Assembly (NCBI GenBank): GCA_025964695.1
Contig: JAOPYK010000143.1
Location: 48,512 to 112,511, forward strand
DNA: 64,000 nt
Direction: 5' to 3'
Origin: Streptosporangiaceae bacterium
GTDB taxonomy: Bacteria; Actinomycetota; Actinomycetes; Streptosporangiales; Streptosporangiaceae
Shown here in pieces: positions 8,398 to 16,800 of the stretch. Position numbers and translations under genes: made by a program. The number at the start of each line of letters is the position of its first letter. Positions within the stretch are counted from its first letter, which is position 1. A model generated the notes under the pieces. That model had not been told where the DNA came from, made no database searches, and worked only from the letters and a program-made list of their open reading frames with translations.

Positions 8398-10410
8398 GTG
8401 GTGACGAACGCGGCCTTCAGCCTCCCCAAGAGATTTCTCGTCGGACGCCCGCTGCGCAACGAGCAGATGGGGGAGACGCTGCTGCCGAAGAGGCTGGCCC
8501 TTCCGGTCTTCTGCAGCGATCCGCTGTCCTCCGTGGCGTACGCGACGGAGGAGATCCTGCTGATGCTCAGCCTGGGCGGGCTGGCGCTGCTGCATCTGAC
8601 CTGGTGGGTGGCGGCGGCCGTGATCGTGCTGCTCGTCGTGGTGGTGGCCTCCTACCGGCAGACCTGCCACGCCTACCCCAACGGCGGCGGCGCGTACACG
8701 GTCAGCCGCGAGAACCTCGGCGTGAACGCCTCGCTGGCCGCCGCCAGCGCCCTGCTCATCGACTACGTCCTCACTGTGGCGGTCTCGGTGGTGGCCGGCG
8801 TCGCCAACGTCGTCTCGGCCTTCCCCGCGCTGGGCCCGCACGCGGTCGCCATCTCCATCGGCCTGGTCGTGGTCCTCGCGCTGGTGAACCTGCGCGGCGT
8901 CAAGGAGTCCGGCACCGCCTTCGCCATCCCGACCTACGGGTTCGTGGCGAGCGTGCTGGTGATGCTGGTGGCCGGTGCGGTCCGGATCGTCTCCGGGCAC
9001 CCGCCGGTCGCCGAGTCCGCCTCATACGGCGTCCACGCCACCCAGAGCGTCAGCGGGCTGCTGCTGGTGGCTCTGGTGCTGCGCGCCTTCGCACAGGGCT
9101 GCACGGCCCTGACCGGGGTGGAGGCGGTCAGCAACGGGGTGCCGAACTTCAGGCCGCCCAAGAGCAGGAACGCCGCGTCCACGCTTCTGATCATGGGAGT
9201 CCTGGCGATCACGATGTTCGCGGGTATCACCGCCCTCGCGCTCGCCGCCCATGTGCGGGTCGCCGCCGACCCCGCCGCCCTGACCGGGGCGCCGGCGGGG
9301 TACGCACCCAAGACCGTGATCGCCCAGGTCGCGGCATCGGTGCTCGGCGGGGCCTCGTCGCCGCTGTTCTATCTGGTGCAGGCCTTCACCGCGGCCATCC
9401 TGGTGCTGGCCGCCAACACCGCCTTCAACGGGTTTCCCATCCTCGCCTCGATCCTGGGGGAGGACGGGTTCCTGCCCCGCCAGTTCTCCCGCCGCGGTGA
9501 CCGGCTGGTCTTCAGCAACGGCATCGTCATCCTGACGCTGCTGGCCGCCCTGCTGATCTGGGCGTTCGACGCCAGCACCACCCGGCTGATCCAGCTCTAC
9601 ATCCTGGGGGTCTTCGTCTCCTTCACGCTCAGCCAGTGGGGCATGGTGCGGCACTGGACCCGGCTGCTCCGGGGGCAGCACCGACCGGCGGGCGAGGCGG
9701 GCCGCCACTCCATGCACCGGGCCCGGCTGATCAATGGGGTCGGCGGCACCCTCACCGCGCTGGTGCTGGTCGTCGTGCTGATCACCAAGTTCACCCACGG
9801 CGCGTACATCGTCTGCATCGCCATGCCGATCCTGTTCGTGCTCATGAAGGCGATCCGGCGGCACTACGACCGGGTGGCCGCGGAGCTACGCCCCGGGGAC
9901 GGAGGGGTCACCCTGCCCAGCCGGATCCACGGGGTCGTGCTGGTCTCCAAGCTGCACACCCCCACCCTGCGCGCGCTGGCCTTCGCCCGTGCCACCCGGC
10001 CCAGCACACTGACCGCGCTGACCGTACGGACCTCGCGGAGCGACACGGAGGCCCTGGAGCGGGAGTGGGCCGACCGGGACATCCCGGTGCCGCTGACCAT
10101 CCTGGACTCGCCCTATCGCGACATCACCGGGCCGATCCTGGACTACGTGGCCCGGATCCGCCTGAAGAGCCCCCGGGACGTGGTGTGCGTGTTCATCCCC
10201 GAATACGTCGTCGGCAGCTGGTGGGAGCATCTGCTGCACAACCAGAGCGCCTTCCGGCTCAAGGCCCGGCTGCTGTTCCGGCCTGGAGTGATGGTGACCA
10301 GCGTGCCCTGGCAGCTCGGCTCGGCCTTCGAACCGGATGGCGCGGTGCTGACGCGCCGTGAGGAGGCGACGCTCGCCGCGCGCCATCGGGTCCGTTCCGG
10401 GGTCCGCTGA
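8398..10410 (+). CDS. KimA-like potassium importer 1
   Basis: A 670-aa APC-superfamily transporter closely resembling Bacillus KimA (YdaO), a proton-coupled high-affinity K+ importer. Shared landmarks are SDPLSSVAYATEEIL, SYRQTCHAYPNGGGAY, ALLIDYVLTVAVSV, GCTALTGVEAVSNGVP, LVLAANTAFNGFPILASIL and GDRLVFSNGI. About twelve membrane helices are followed by a cytosolic UspA-like domain from roughly residue 490 (GVVLVSKLHTPTLRALAFARATRPS), the part that binds c-di-AMP in KimA. Tandem GTG codons at 8398 and 8401 are possible starts with a weak ribosome site. It follows kdpDE and phased repeats, and a paralogue lies at 13194. Confidence 0.88.
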   Translation: MVTNAAFSLPKRFLVGRPLRNEQMGETLLPKRLALPVFCSDPLSSVAYATEEILLMLSLGGLALLHLTWWVAAAVIVLLVVVVASYRQTCHAYPNGGGAYTVSRENLGVNASLAAASALLIDYVLTVAVSVVAGVANVVSAFPALGPHAVAISIGLVVVLALVNLRGVKESGTAFAIPTYGFVASVLVMLVAGAVRIVSGHPPVAESASYGVHATQSVSGLLLVALVLRAFAQGCTALTGVEAVSNGVPNFRPPKSRNAASTLLIMGVLAITMFAGITALALAAHVRVAADPAALTGAPAGYAPKTVIAQVAASVLGGASSPLFYLVQAFTAAILVLAANTAFNGFPILASILGEDGFLPRQFSRRGDRLVFSNGIVILTLLAALLIWAFDASTTRLIQLYILGVFVSFTLSQWGMVRHWTRLLRGQHRPAGEAGRHSMHRARLINGVGGTLTALVLVVVLITKFTHGAYIVCIAMPILFVLMKAIRRHYDRVAAELRPGDGGVTLPSRIHGVVLVSKLHTPTLRALAFARATRPSTLTALTVRTSRSDTEALEREWADRDIPVPLTILDSPYRDITGPILDYVARIRLKSPRDVVCVFIPEYVVGSWWEHLLHNQSAFRLKARLLFRPGVMVTSVPWQLGSAFEPDGAVLTRREEATLAARHRVRSGVR

Positions 10411-10487
10411 GCGGTCCGCGTGGAAGGCCGTGTTGCAGGCAGCCTGAATACGCCAAACCGGGCGGCACCGATCGCAGAGAGATGTCG

Positions 10488-10493
10488 TACTCT
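10488..10493 (+). promoter_or_regulatory. -10 element, predicted leaderless transcript
   Basis: TACTCT ends 8 bases before the ATG at 10502, so transcription would begin at or next to the start codon. No ribosome-binding site is present. No clear -35 is seen. Confidence 0.45.
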
Positions 10494-10501
10494 TGCGAAA
10501 C

Positions 10502-10927
10502 ATGGACGATGTGTCCGCCGCGGCGGCGCCCGGCAGGGACGGCAACCCCGAATCGGCCCGCGAACGGGGTGGTCTACGCGGATTCCTGCGCCGGCTGGCA
10601 TCGAGCAAGGCCGAGCTGGAAGCGGAAGACCTGCAGAAGAGCACCGACCACGAGGGCGCCACGCCGATCGTCGGGTGTGCCGAGCGGAGGCGCGCCTGCG
10701 TGGCGGGTACGCTACGTACCGTGACCTTGCGACCCCGGGGTGGAGCTCCCGCCCTCGAAGCCGAGCTTTACGACGGCACAGACGTGATCAACCTGGTCTG
10801 GCTGGGTCGTCGCAAGATCGCCGGCATCGAGCCCGGCCGCAGGCTGCGCGCCGAGGGCCTGGTCAGCATGCAGGACGGCCGGAAGGTCATGTTCAATCCC
10901 CGTTACGAGCTGCGAGGCAGTGCATGA
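10502..10927 (+). CDS. OB-fold nucleic-acid-binding domain protein
   Basis: A 141-aa soluble protein with a charged N-terminal helix (FLRRLASSKAELEAEDLQ) and an OB-fold of the tRNA-anticodon/DNA-binding type, seen in GTLRTVTLRPRGGAPALEAELYDGTD and WLGRRKIAGIEPGRRLRAEGLVS. The family sits next to DUF3159 and trkA genes in many actinobacteria (M. tuberculosis Rv2694c by recall). ATG 10502 is chosen because a -10 TACTCT lies 8 bases before it; TTG at 10493 would overlap that element. The stop overlaps the next start (ATGA), so the two are coupled. Its substrate is unknown. Confidence 0.85.
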   Translation: MDDVSAAAAPGRDGNPESARERGGLRGFLRRLASSKAELEAEDLQKSTDHEGATPIVGCAERRRACVAGTLRTVTLRPRGGAPALEAELYDGTDVINLVWLGRRKIAGIEPGRRLRAEGLVSMQDGRKVMFNPRYELRGSA

Positions 10928-11607
10928 GCGAGCCGGCGTCGAGCACGGAGGTCGAGGCCGCGCAACCCGCGGCCTCGTCGCATGACACAGTCGAGGCGGC
11001 CGTGCGCGCCCAGCTCACCAAGGCCTTCGGTGGCCTGCGCGGCGTACTCGAGGCTGCGGTGCCCACCGTCGGGTTCACCGGCGCCTACCTGCTCACCAAG
11101 GAGCTCAGGCTCTCTCTGGTGGTCGGCGTGGGCGCTGCGCTGGTGCTGCTGGCCATCCGGCTGATCCAGAAGTCCACCCCGCAGTTCGTGGTGAACAGCC
11201 TGTTCGGCATCGGGATTGCGGCGTTCTTCGCGCTCCGCTCCGGCAAGGCCCAGGACGTCTTCCTGCCCGGCATCCTCTACAACGCCTGCTACGCCGCCGC
11301 GATGGTGCTGTCGATCTTGGTCCGGTGGCCGGTGGTCGGTTTCCTGATCGGCTCGGTCACCGGCGATCCGACCGCCTGGCACCGGGACCCGGCGATCGTC
11401 CGTCTCTGCTCCCGGCTGACCTGGCTGCTGTTGATCCCGTGCCTGGTACGGGTCGCCGTGCAGTGGCCGCTGTATCTCGCCGGTGAGGTCGGCTGGCTGG
11501 GCGCGTCGAAGCTGGCGCTGGGCTGGCCGCTCCAGGTGGCCGGCCTGGCCGCGATGGTCTGGCTGCTGGCACGCGGCCGCACCCCGCTGCCCGCCACCGA
11601 GAACTGA
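10924..11607 (+). CDS. DUF3159 membrane protein
   Basis: A 227-aa integral membrane protein of the DUF3159 family with about six hydrophobic segments (for example VVGVGAALVLLAIRLIQ and AAMVLSILVRWPVVGFLIG) and the family-like VTGDPTAWHRDP loop. The N-terminal 45 residues are hydrophilic. It is translationally coupled to the OB-fold gene by an ATGA overlap. The function is unknown; its conserved place between the OB-fold protein and the RCK pair suggests a link to potassium transport, perhaps as a membrane partner, but nothing in the sequence proves that. Three 15-bp repeats begin at its stop codon. Confidence 0.85.
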   Translation: MSEPASSTEVEAAQPAASSHDTVEAAVRAQLTKAFGGLRGVLEAAVPTVGFTGAYLLTKELRLSLVVGVGAALVLLAIRLIQKSTPQFVVNSLFGIGIAAFFALRSGKAQDVFLPGILYNACYAAAMVLSILVRWPVVGFLIGSVTGDPTAWHRDPAIVRLCSRLTWLLLIPCLVRVAVQWPLYLAGEVGWLGASKLALGWPLQVAGLAAMVWLLARGRTPLPATEN

Positions 11608-11649
11608 CACACCGAGATCCGGCACACCGGGAACCGGCACACCGGGAAC
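11605..11649 (+). repeat. 15-bp tandem repeat, three copies
   Basis: The unit CGGCACACCGGGAAC occurs perfectly at 11620-11634 and 11635-11649; a diverged copy at 11605-11619 covers the stop codon of the DUF3159 gene. No function apparent. Confidence 0.7.
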
Positions 11650-11662
11650 CGACCAGGCCGGC

Positions 11663-11691
11663 GGGCGCCCCCGGGAGTCCCGGGAGCGCCC
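11663..11691. terminator. Bidirectional terminator hairpin
   Basis: 14-bp arms GGGCGCCCCCGGGA / TCCCGGGAGCGCCC with one mismatch, centred at 11677, between the convergent DUF3159 and trkA genes. It can serve both directions. Confidence 0.65.
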
Positions 11692-11698
11692 GGGCCCG

Positions 11699-12361
11699 TC
11701 AGTGCGAGCCCAGCAGCTCCCCGAGCTCGTCCTCCACGTCCTGAGTGGCGACGAACAGAAGCTCGTCGCCGGCCTCCAGGGTGTCGTCCGAGCTCGGCAC
11801 CAGCACCCGGCCCTCGCGCAGGATGGCGACCAGGGCGGTGTTGTTCGGCCAGGCCACGGAGCCGACCCGCTGACCGCTCAACGGGGCGTCGTCGGGGAGG
11901 GTGAGCTCCACAAGGTTCGCCTCGCCCTGGCGGAAGGTCATCAGCCGCACCAGGTCGCCGACGCTGACCGCCTCCTCCACCAGCGCGGACAGCAGCCGCG
12001 GGGTCGACACCGCGACGTCGACGCCCCACGACTCGTTGAACAGCCACTCGTTCTTGGGATGGTTGATGCGGGCGACCACCCGGGGCACGCCGAACTCCGT
12101 CTTGGCCAGCAGGGACACCACCAGGTTGACCTTGTCGTCACCGGTGGAGGCCACCACCACCTGGCAGCGTTCCAGCGCCGCGTCGTCCAGCGAGGAGATC
12201 TCGCAGGCGTCGGCGAGCAGCCACTCGGCCCGCGGCACCACCTCGACCTTGATCGCCTTGGGGTCCTTGTCGATGAGCAGGACCTCGTGACCGTTCTCCA
12301 GGAGTTCCTGCGCGATGGAGCGGCCGACGGCTCCGGCGCCCGCGATGGCGACTCTCATCAT
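11699..12361 (-). CDS. TrkA/RCK potassium-uptake regulatory protein (CeoC-like)
   Basis: A 220-aa cytosolic RCK protein. An N-terminal Rossmann fold with GAGAVGRSIAQELLENGHEV binds NAD(H) or ATP, and an acidic residue in LLIDKDP follows the second strand; a TrkA_C domain covers about 135-220 (VELTLPDDAPLSGQRVGSV). Such proteins gate potassium transporters rather than carry ions. Two adjacent ATG codons (12361 and 12358) follow AAGGAG; the second has the better 7-base spacing. The start overlaps the stop of the RCK gene at 12358, so the two form one operon, as ceoB-ceoC do in mycobacteria. Confidence 0.9.
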   Translation of the reverse strand: MMRVAIAGAGAVGRSIAQELLENGHEVLLIDKDPKAIKVEVVPRAEWLLADACEISSLDDAALERCQVVVASTGDDKVNLVVSLLAKTEFGVPRVVARINHPKNEWLFNESWGVDVAVSTPRLLSALVEEAVSVGDLVRLMTFRQGEANLVELTLPDDAPLSGQRVGSVAWPNNTALVAILREGRVLVPSSDDTLEAGDELLFVATQDVEDELGELLGSH

Positions 12362-13023
12362 TCGGCTCCTTCAGCCCGGGTGGCCAGGGCGTCGTTGATG
12401 CGCTCCAGGTCGTTGGACCGGGCCATGACGTGCACGACGTCGCCGTCCTGGATCACCGTCTCGCCGCCGGGCACGATCGCCTCGCCCATCCGGGAGATAT
12501 AGGCGACCCGGGTGCCGGCGGCGGCCTCCAGGACGTTCACCTTGGCGCCGACCCAGGCCTTGTCGGTCTGGACCTCCGCCAGCTTGACCTCTCCGGTGGG
12601 GTCGCGCCAGAGCGGCACGGCTCCCTCCGGCAGCAGCCGCCGCAGCATCTGGTCGGCGGTCCACCGCACGGTCGCCACGGTCGGTATGCCCAGCCGCTGG
12701 TAGACCTCTGCCCGGCGCGGGTCGTAGATCCGGGCGACCACGTTGTCGATGCCGAAGGTCTCGCGTGCCACCCGGGCTGAGATGATGTTGGAGTTGTCGC
12801 CGCTGCTCACCGCGACGAACGCGGTCGCCTGCTCGATGCCCGCCTCGACCAGGACGTCGCGGTCGAACCCGAAACCGGTCACCCGGCGGCCCTTGAACCC
12901 GCCACGCAGCCGGCGGAAGGCCTCCGGACTCTGGTCGATGATGGCCACGGAGTGGCCCCTGTCCTCCAGGCTGTGTGCGAGCGTCGAACCGACGCGCCCG
13001 CACCCCATGATCACGATATGCAC
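12358..13023 (-). CDS. TrkA/RCK potassium-uptake regulatory protein (CeoB-like)
   Basis: A 221-aa RCK protein: N-terminal MHIVIMGCGRVGSTLAHSLEDRGHSVAIID dinucleotide-binding motif and a TrkA_C domain from about 140. GTG 13023 is chosen because AGGAGG lies 6-7 bases upstream; the longer frame to 13164 adds residues unlike the family. It is first in a two-gene operon with the downstream RCK protein. No TrkH/TrkG channel gene is nearby; the divergent neighbour is a KimA-like importer, a plausible partner for the RCK pair (inference). Confidence 0.9.
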   Translation of the reverse strand: MHIVIMGCGRVGSTLAHSLEDRGHSVAIIDQSPEAFRRLRGGFKGRRVTGFGFDRDVLVEAGIEQATAFVAVSSGDNSNIISARVARETFGIDNVVARIYDPRRAEVYQRLGIPTVATVRWTADQMLRRLLPEGAVPLWRDPTGEVKLAEVQTDKAWVGAKVNVLEAAAGTRVAYISRMGEAIVPGGETVIQDGDVVHVMARSNDLERINDALATRAEGAE

Positions 13024-13179
13024 GCCGTTCCTCCTGGGCACCATGGATCGCCCGGTCCTTGATGATCTGGACGGGTCCGAACCTACACATTCGCCCAGGC
13101 AAGTATTACCCCGGCCGCCCCATGGTCCGACTGCCCTGATCACCGACGGCCGCGTAAAGGACACGTCAACGAAGCGGGC

Positions 13180-13185
13180 TAGAGT
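13180..13185 (+). promoter_or_regulatory. -10 element, predicted leaderless transcript
   Basis: TAGAGT ends 8 bases before the GTG at 13194 and no ribosome site lies between them, predicting a leaderless mRNA for the second KimA-like gene. Confidence 0.45.
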
Positions 13186-13193
13186 CTCCTTCC

Positions 13194-15245
13194 GTGGCTA
13201 AGGTTCCGGACCTGGTGAAGAGACTCCTGCTCGGCAGGGCGCTGCGCAGTGCGCAGAGCCACGAGCAACTCCTCCCCAAGCGCATCGCTCTTCCAGTCTT
13301 CGCGAGCGACGCCCTGTCGTCGGTCGCCTACGCACCCCAAGAAATCCTGCTCGCCCTTGGTGTGGCGGGCCTGGCCACCTACCACTACACCCCCTGGGTC
13401 GCCGGGGCGGTCGTCGTCATCCTGCTGGTCGTGGTGGCCTCGTACCGCCAGAACGTCCGCGCCTACCAGAGCGGAGGCGGCGACTTCGAGGTCGCCACCG
13501 AGAACCTCGGCAGCAACTGGGGACTGATCGTCGCGGCGGCCCTGATGGTCGACTACACGCTGACGGTCGCGGTCTCGGTGTCATCGGGCGTGGAGAACCT
13601 CGGCGCGCTGGTCAGGTTCATCCAGCCGCACACGGTACTGCTGGCGATCCTGCTCATCGCTCTGCTGTCGGTGCTGAACCTGCGCGGGCTCAAGGAGTCG
13701 GGGTTCGCCTTCGCGGTTCCCACCTATCTGTTCATGTTCGCCATCATCGCCATGATGCTGTACGGCTTCACCCGGCTGGGCTTCGGCGCCCACCTGAAGG
13801 CCGAGACCGCCGACTACAACATCAAGGGCACGGAGGTGGGCGTCGGCGGGTTCGCGCTCGTCTTCCTCCTGCTGCGGGCCTTCTCGTCCGGATGTACGGC
13901 GCTGACGGGCGTCGAGGCGATCAGCAACGGGGTGCCGGCGTTCAAGAAGCCCAAGGGGCAGAACGCCGCGACGACCCTGCTCTTGCTGGGTGCGGTCGCG
14001 TCGATAATGTTCGGCGGGGTCACCGCCCTGGCCTACATCACCAAGGCCAAGTTCGCCGACGTCGCCCAGGGCACCCATCTCGTCGATCCCAGCACCGGCA
14101 AGGACGTCACCAACCAGGACCCGGTGATCGCTCAGGTGGCGCACACGGTCTTCTCCAACTTCGGGCCCGGCTTCGCCCTGGTCACCGTGATGACGGCGCT
14201 CATCCTCATCCTGGCGGCCAACACCGCGTTCAACGGTTTCCCGGTGCTCGCCTCCGTGCTGGCGCAGAACCGCTACCTGCCCCGTCAGCTGCACACCCGT
14301 GGGGACCGGCTGGCCTTCAGCAACGGCATCATCATCCTGGCCACCATGGCGGGCCTGCTGATCTACGCCTACCACGCCTCGGTGACCCGGCTGATCCCGC
14401 TCTACACCGTGGGCGTGTTCGTCTCCTTCACCGTCAGCCAGACCGGCATGGTGCGGCACTGGAACCGCTTGCTCAAGACCGAGACCGATTCGGGGCAGCG
14501 CCGCAACATGATGACCGCCCGGGCCATCAACGCCTTCGGCGCGTTCGTCACCGGGATCGTGCTGGTCGTCGTGCTGGTCACCAAGTTCCTGCTCGGCGCC
14601 TACATCGTGTGTATCGCGATGCCGATCCTGTTCCTGCTGATGCGGTCGATCCGCCGGCACTACGACCGGATCGCCGCGGAGCTGGTGCCCACCGGTGAGG
14701 ACGTCGCGCTGCCCGCCCGCAACCACGCCATCGTGCTCGTTTCCAAGATCCACAAGCCCACGCTGCGGGCATTGGCGTACGCGCGGGCCACCCGGCCGTC
14801 GACCCTGGAGGCCATCACCGTGGCGGTGGACCTGGAGGAGTCGAGCAAGCTCCAGGAGGAGTGGGACGCCCACGATGTGCCGGTCCCGCTCAAGATCCTC
14901 GATTCCCCCTACCGGGAGATCACCCGGCCGGTGCTGGAGTACGTCAAGAGCGTCCGGCGCAAGAGCCCGCGGGACGTCGTCACCGTCTTCATCCCCGAGT
15001 ACGTCGTGGGGCACTGGTGGGAGCATCTCCTGCACAACCAGAGCGCGCTGCGGCTCAAGGGCCGGTTGCTGTTCCAGCCCGGGGTGATGGTCACCAGCGT
15101 GCCCTGGCAGCTGGTCTCCTCCGACCGGCTCAAGGGACGCCCCGAGCCGCCGGCCCCCGGTTCCGTACGCCGTCCGCGCCGGGGGGCGCCGCCGGAAGCG
15201 GAGAGTACGCGCGCAGGTGGCGGTATCGTTTCGGACCGTGACTGA
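13194..15245 (+). CDS. KimA-like potassium importer 2
   Basis: A 683-aa paralogue of the protein at 8398, sharing SDALSSVAYAPQEIL, SYRQNVRAYQSGGGDFEV, LMVDYTLTVAVSVSSGVENL, FSSGCTALTGVEAISNGVPAFK, LAANTAFNGFPVLAS and the C-terminal UspA-like domain (HAIVLVSKIHKPTLRALAYARATRPS; EYVVGHWWEHLLHNQSA). The GGGDF segment differs from GGGAY of copy 1, so the substrate site may not be identical. It starts from GTG 13194, apparently on a leaderless mRNA, and is divergent from the RCK pair. The M. tuberculosis counterpart would be Rv2690c. Role: K+ uptake, by family. Confidence 0.88.
   Translation: MAKVPDLVKRLLLGRALRSAQSHEQLLPKRIALPVFASDALSSVAYAPQEILLALGVAGLATYHYTPWVAGAVVVILLVVVASYRQNVRAYQSGGGDFEVATENLGSNWGLIVAAALMVDYTLTVAVSVSSGVENLGALVRFIQPHTVLLAILLIALLSVLNLRGLKESGFAFAVPTYLFMFAIIAMMLYGFTRLGFGAHLKAETADYNIKGTEVGVGGFALVFLLLRAFSSGCTALTGVEAISNGVPAFKKPKGQNAATTLLLLGAVASIMFGGVTALAYITKAKFADVAQGTHLVDPSTGKDVTNQDPVIAQVAHTVFSNFGPGFALVTVMTALILILAANTAFNGFPVLASVLAQNRYLPRQLHTRGDRLAFSNGIIILATMAGLLIYAYHASVTRLIPLYTVGVFVSFTVSQTGMVRHWNRLLKTETDSGQRRNMMTARAINAFGAFVTGIVLVVVLVTKFLLGAYIVCIAMPILFLLMRSIRRHYDRIAAELVPTGEDVALPARNHAIVLVSKIHKPTLRALAYARATRPSTLEAITVAVDLEESSKLQEEWDAHDVPVPLKILDSPYREITRPVLEYVKSVRRKSPRDVVTVFIPEYVVGHWWEHLLHNQSALRLKGRLLFQPGVMVTSVPWQLVSSDRLKGRPEPPAPGSVRRPRRGAPPEAESTRAGGGIVSDRD
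15224..15229 (+). promoter_or_regulatory. -10 element within the end of the KimA-like gene
   Basis: TATCGT ends 8 bases before the preferred GTG at 15238, the same spacing as at 10488 and 13180. It would give the methyltransferase its own leaderless transcript. Confidence 0.35.
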
Positions 15246-16644
15246 AGCCGTTTCTGACGCCATATCCAAGCCGGTCCTGCTCGAACTCGTGGTCGGGCCC
15301 GTCGCCCACGGTGGTTGGTGCGTCGCCCGCAACCCCGACGACGAGGGCACCGGCCGGGTCGTGTTCGTGCGGCACGCACTGCCCGGTGAGCGGGTCCGGG
15401 CCCAGGTGACCGAGGAGACCAAGAAGTTCCTCCGCGCCGACGCGATCGAGATCCTGGAGGCCTCCCCGGACCGGGTCGAGGCGCCCTGCCCCTTCGCCGG
15501 ACCCGGCCGGTGCGGTGGCTGTGACTGGCAGCACGCCTCGCTGCCCGCCCAGCGCAAGCTCAAGGCCAGCGTGGTCGAGGAGCAGCTACGCCGGCTGGCC
15601 GGCATCGACCGCTCGGTGATCGTCGAGGAGGTCCCCTTCGAGCAGGACTTCGAGCTGGACGGCGAGCCCGTGATCATCCCGCCCGGGCAGGGGTGGCGGA
15701 CCCGGGTGCAGTTTGCGGTACGCGGCGACGGCTCGGTGGGTCTGCGGCATCACCGCGGGCACTCCATCGAGCCCGTCGACCAGTGCCTGATCGCCCACCC
15801 CGGCGTCGAGATGATGGGCATCGAGCGCAAGCGCTGGCCCGGCGCCTCCATGGTGGAGGGCATCGTCTCGGCCGCCACCGGGGATCGGCTCGTGGTGCTG
15901 CGCGAGCGCCGCGGCCGGGACCGCCGGCCGGTGCGGGTTCCCCGGCTGGACGTGCCGGTACGCCTCGTCCGCGGCAAGCCTGAGCCCGGCGGCTCCCTCC
16001 CGTACGTCCGCGAAGAGGCGGCGGGCCGGATGTGGCAGGTCAGCGGCAGCGGGTTCTGGCAGGTCCATCCCGGCGCGGCGCAGGTGCTGGCCGACGCGGT
16101 CCTCGAGGCCCTCGACCCGAAACCCGGTGAGATCGCCGTCGACCTCTACTGCGGGGTCGGCCTGTTCGCGGGGGTGATCGCCGAGCGGGTGGGCCGTGAC
16201 GGCCTGGTCGTCGGGGTCGAGTCGGACGGGCTGGCCGCCCGGGACGCCCGCTTCAATCTGCGGGATCTGCCGCACGTGTCGATCGAGCGGGGCGACGTCG
16301 AGGAGATCCTCGGCCAGCTGGAGTTCGGCAAGTCCGAGAGCGCCTCCAGCCGCTCGCACGCCAAGCGGGGCGACGCGGCCGGGCACCGCGGCGGGGCCAG
16401 GGTGGGCCGCGCGGACATGGTCGTCCTGGACCCGCCGCGCTCCGGTGCCGGCCGCGAGGTCGTGGACAAGATCGCCGCACTCGCCGGGCGGAAGATCGCC
16501 TATGTCTCGTGCGACCCATCGACACTCGCCCGCGATCTCGGCTACTTCAGCGAACGCGGCTGGGTGCTGGAGACCCTGCGGGCTTTCGACGCCTTCCCGA
16601 TGACCCACCACGTGGAGTGTCTCGCGGTGCTGGTCAGGGGCTGA
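15238..16644 (+). CDS. TrmA/RlmD-family 5-methyluridine RNA methyltransferase
   Basis: SAM-dependent RNA uracil-C5 methyltransferase, 468 aa. An N-terminal TRAM domain (about 10-65) binds RNA; a [4Fe-4S] motif follows in CPFAGPGRCGGCDWQH; the C-terminal class I fold carries VDLYCGVGLFAGVIAERVG, LDPPRSGAGREVVDK and the catalytic Cys in YVSCDPSTLARDL. GTG 15238 is preferred; the longer frame from 15217 lies inside the upstream gene. It overlaps the KimA-like stop by 8 bases (GTGACTGA). Whether the target is tRNA or 23S rRNA cannot be told from sequence. Confidence 0.88.
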   Translation: MTEAVSDAISKPVLLELVVGPVAHGGWCVARNPDDEGTGRVVFVRHALPGERVRAQVTEETKKFLRADAIEILEASPDRVEAPCPFAGPGRCGGCDWQHASLPAQRKLKASVVEEQLRRLAGIDRSVIVEEVPFEQDFELDGEPVIIPPGQGWRTRVQFAVRGDGSVGLRHHRGHSIEPVDQCLIAHPGVEMMGIERKRWPGASMVEGIVSAATGDRLVVLRERRGRDRRPVRVPRLDVPVRLVRGKPEPGGSLPYVREEAAGRMWQVSGSGFWQVHPGAAQVLADAVLEALDPKPGEIAVDLYCGVGLFAGVIAERVGRDGLVVGVESDGLAARDARFNLRDLPHVSIERGDVEEILGQLEFGKSESASSRSHAKRGDAAGHRGGARVGRADMVVLDPPRSGAGREVVDKIAALAGRKIAYVSCDPSTLARDLGYFSERGWVLETLRAFDAFPMTHHVECLAVLVRG

Positions 16645-16800
16645 CCGCAGTGACCGTCATGATCGGCCGCGGCTCCCGCGGGGCTGACGGCCGGTCACCG
16701 ATTGTGACGACACGCTGACGAGGCGCTAGGAGAAATGCCGAGACCCGGTTAGAACGGAGGCCTGATCAAGAGGCTTGACCAGGTCACGGGGGAAAACTGC

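Noticed and set aside
12371..13102. Alternative minus-strand frame over the RCK gene
   Set aside because: Arg-rich and frameshifted relative to the clear Rossmann fold protein at 12358-13023.
13024..13193. ydaO-type c-di-AMP riboswitch before the KimA-like gene
   Set aside because: The gap is short, the mRNA looks leaderless, and no riboswitch-like conserved core was seen.
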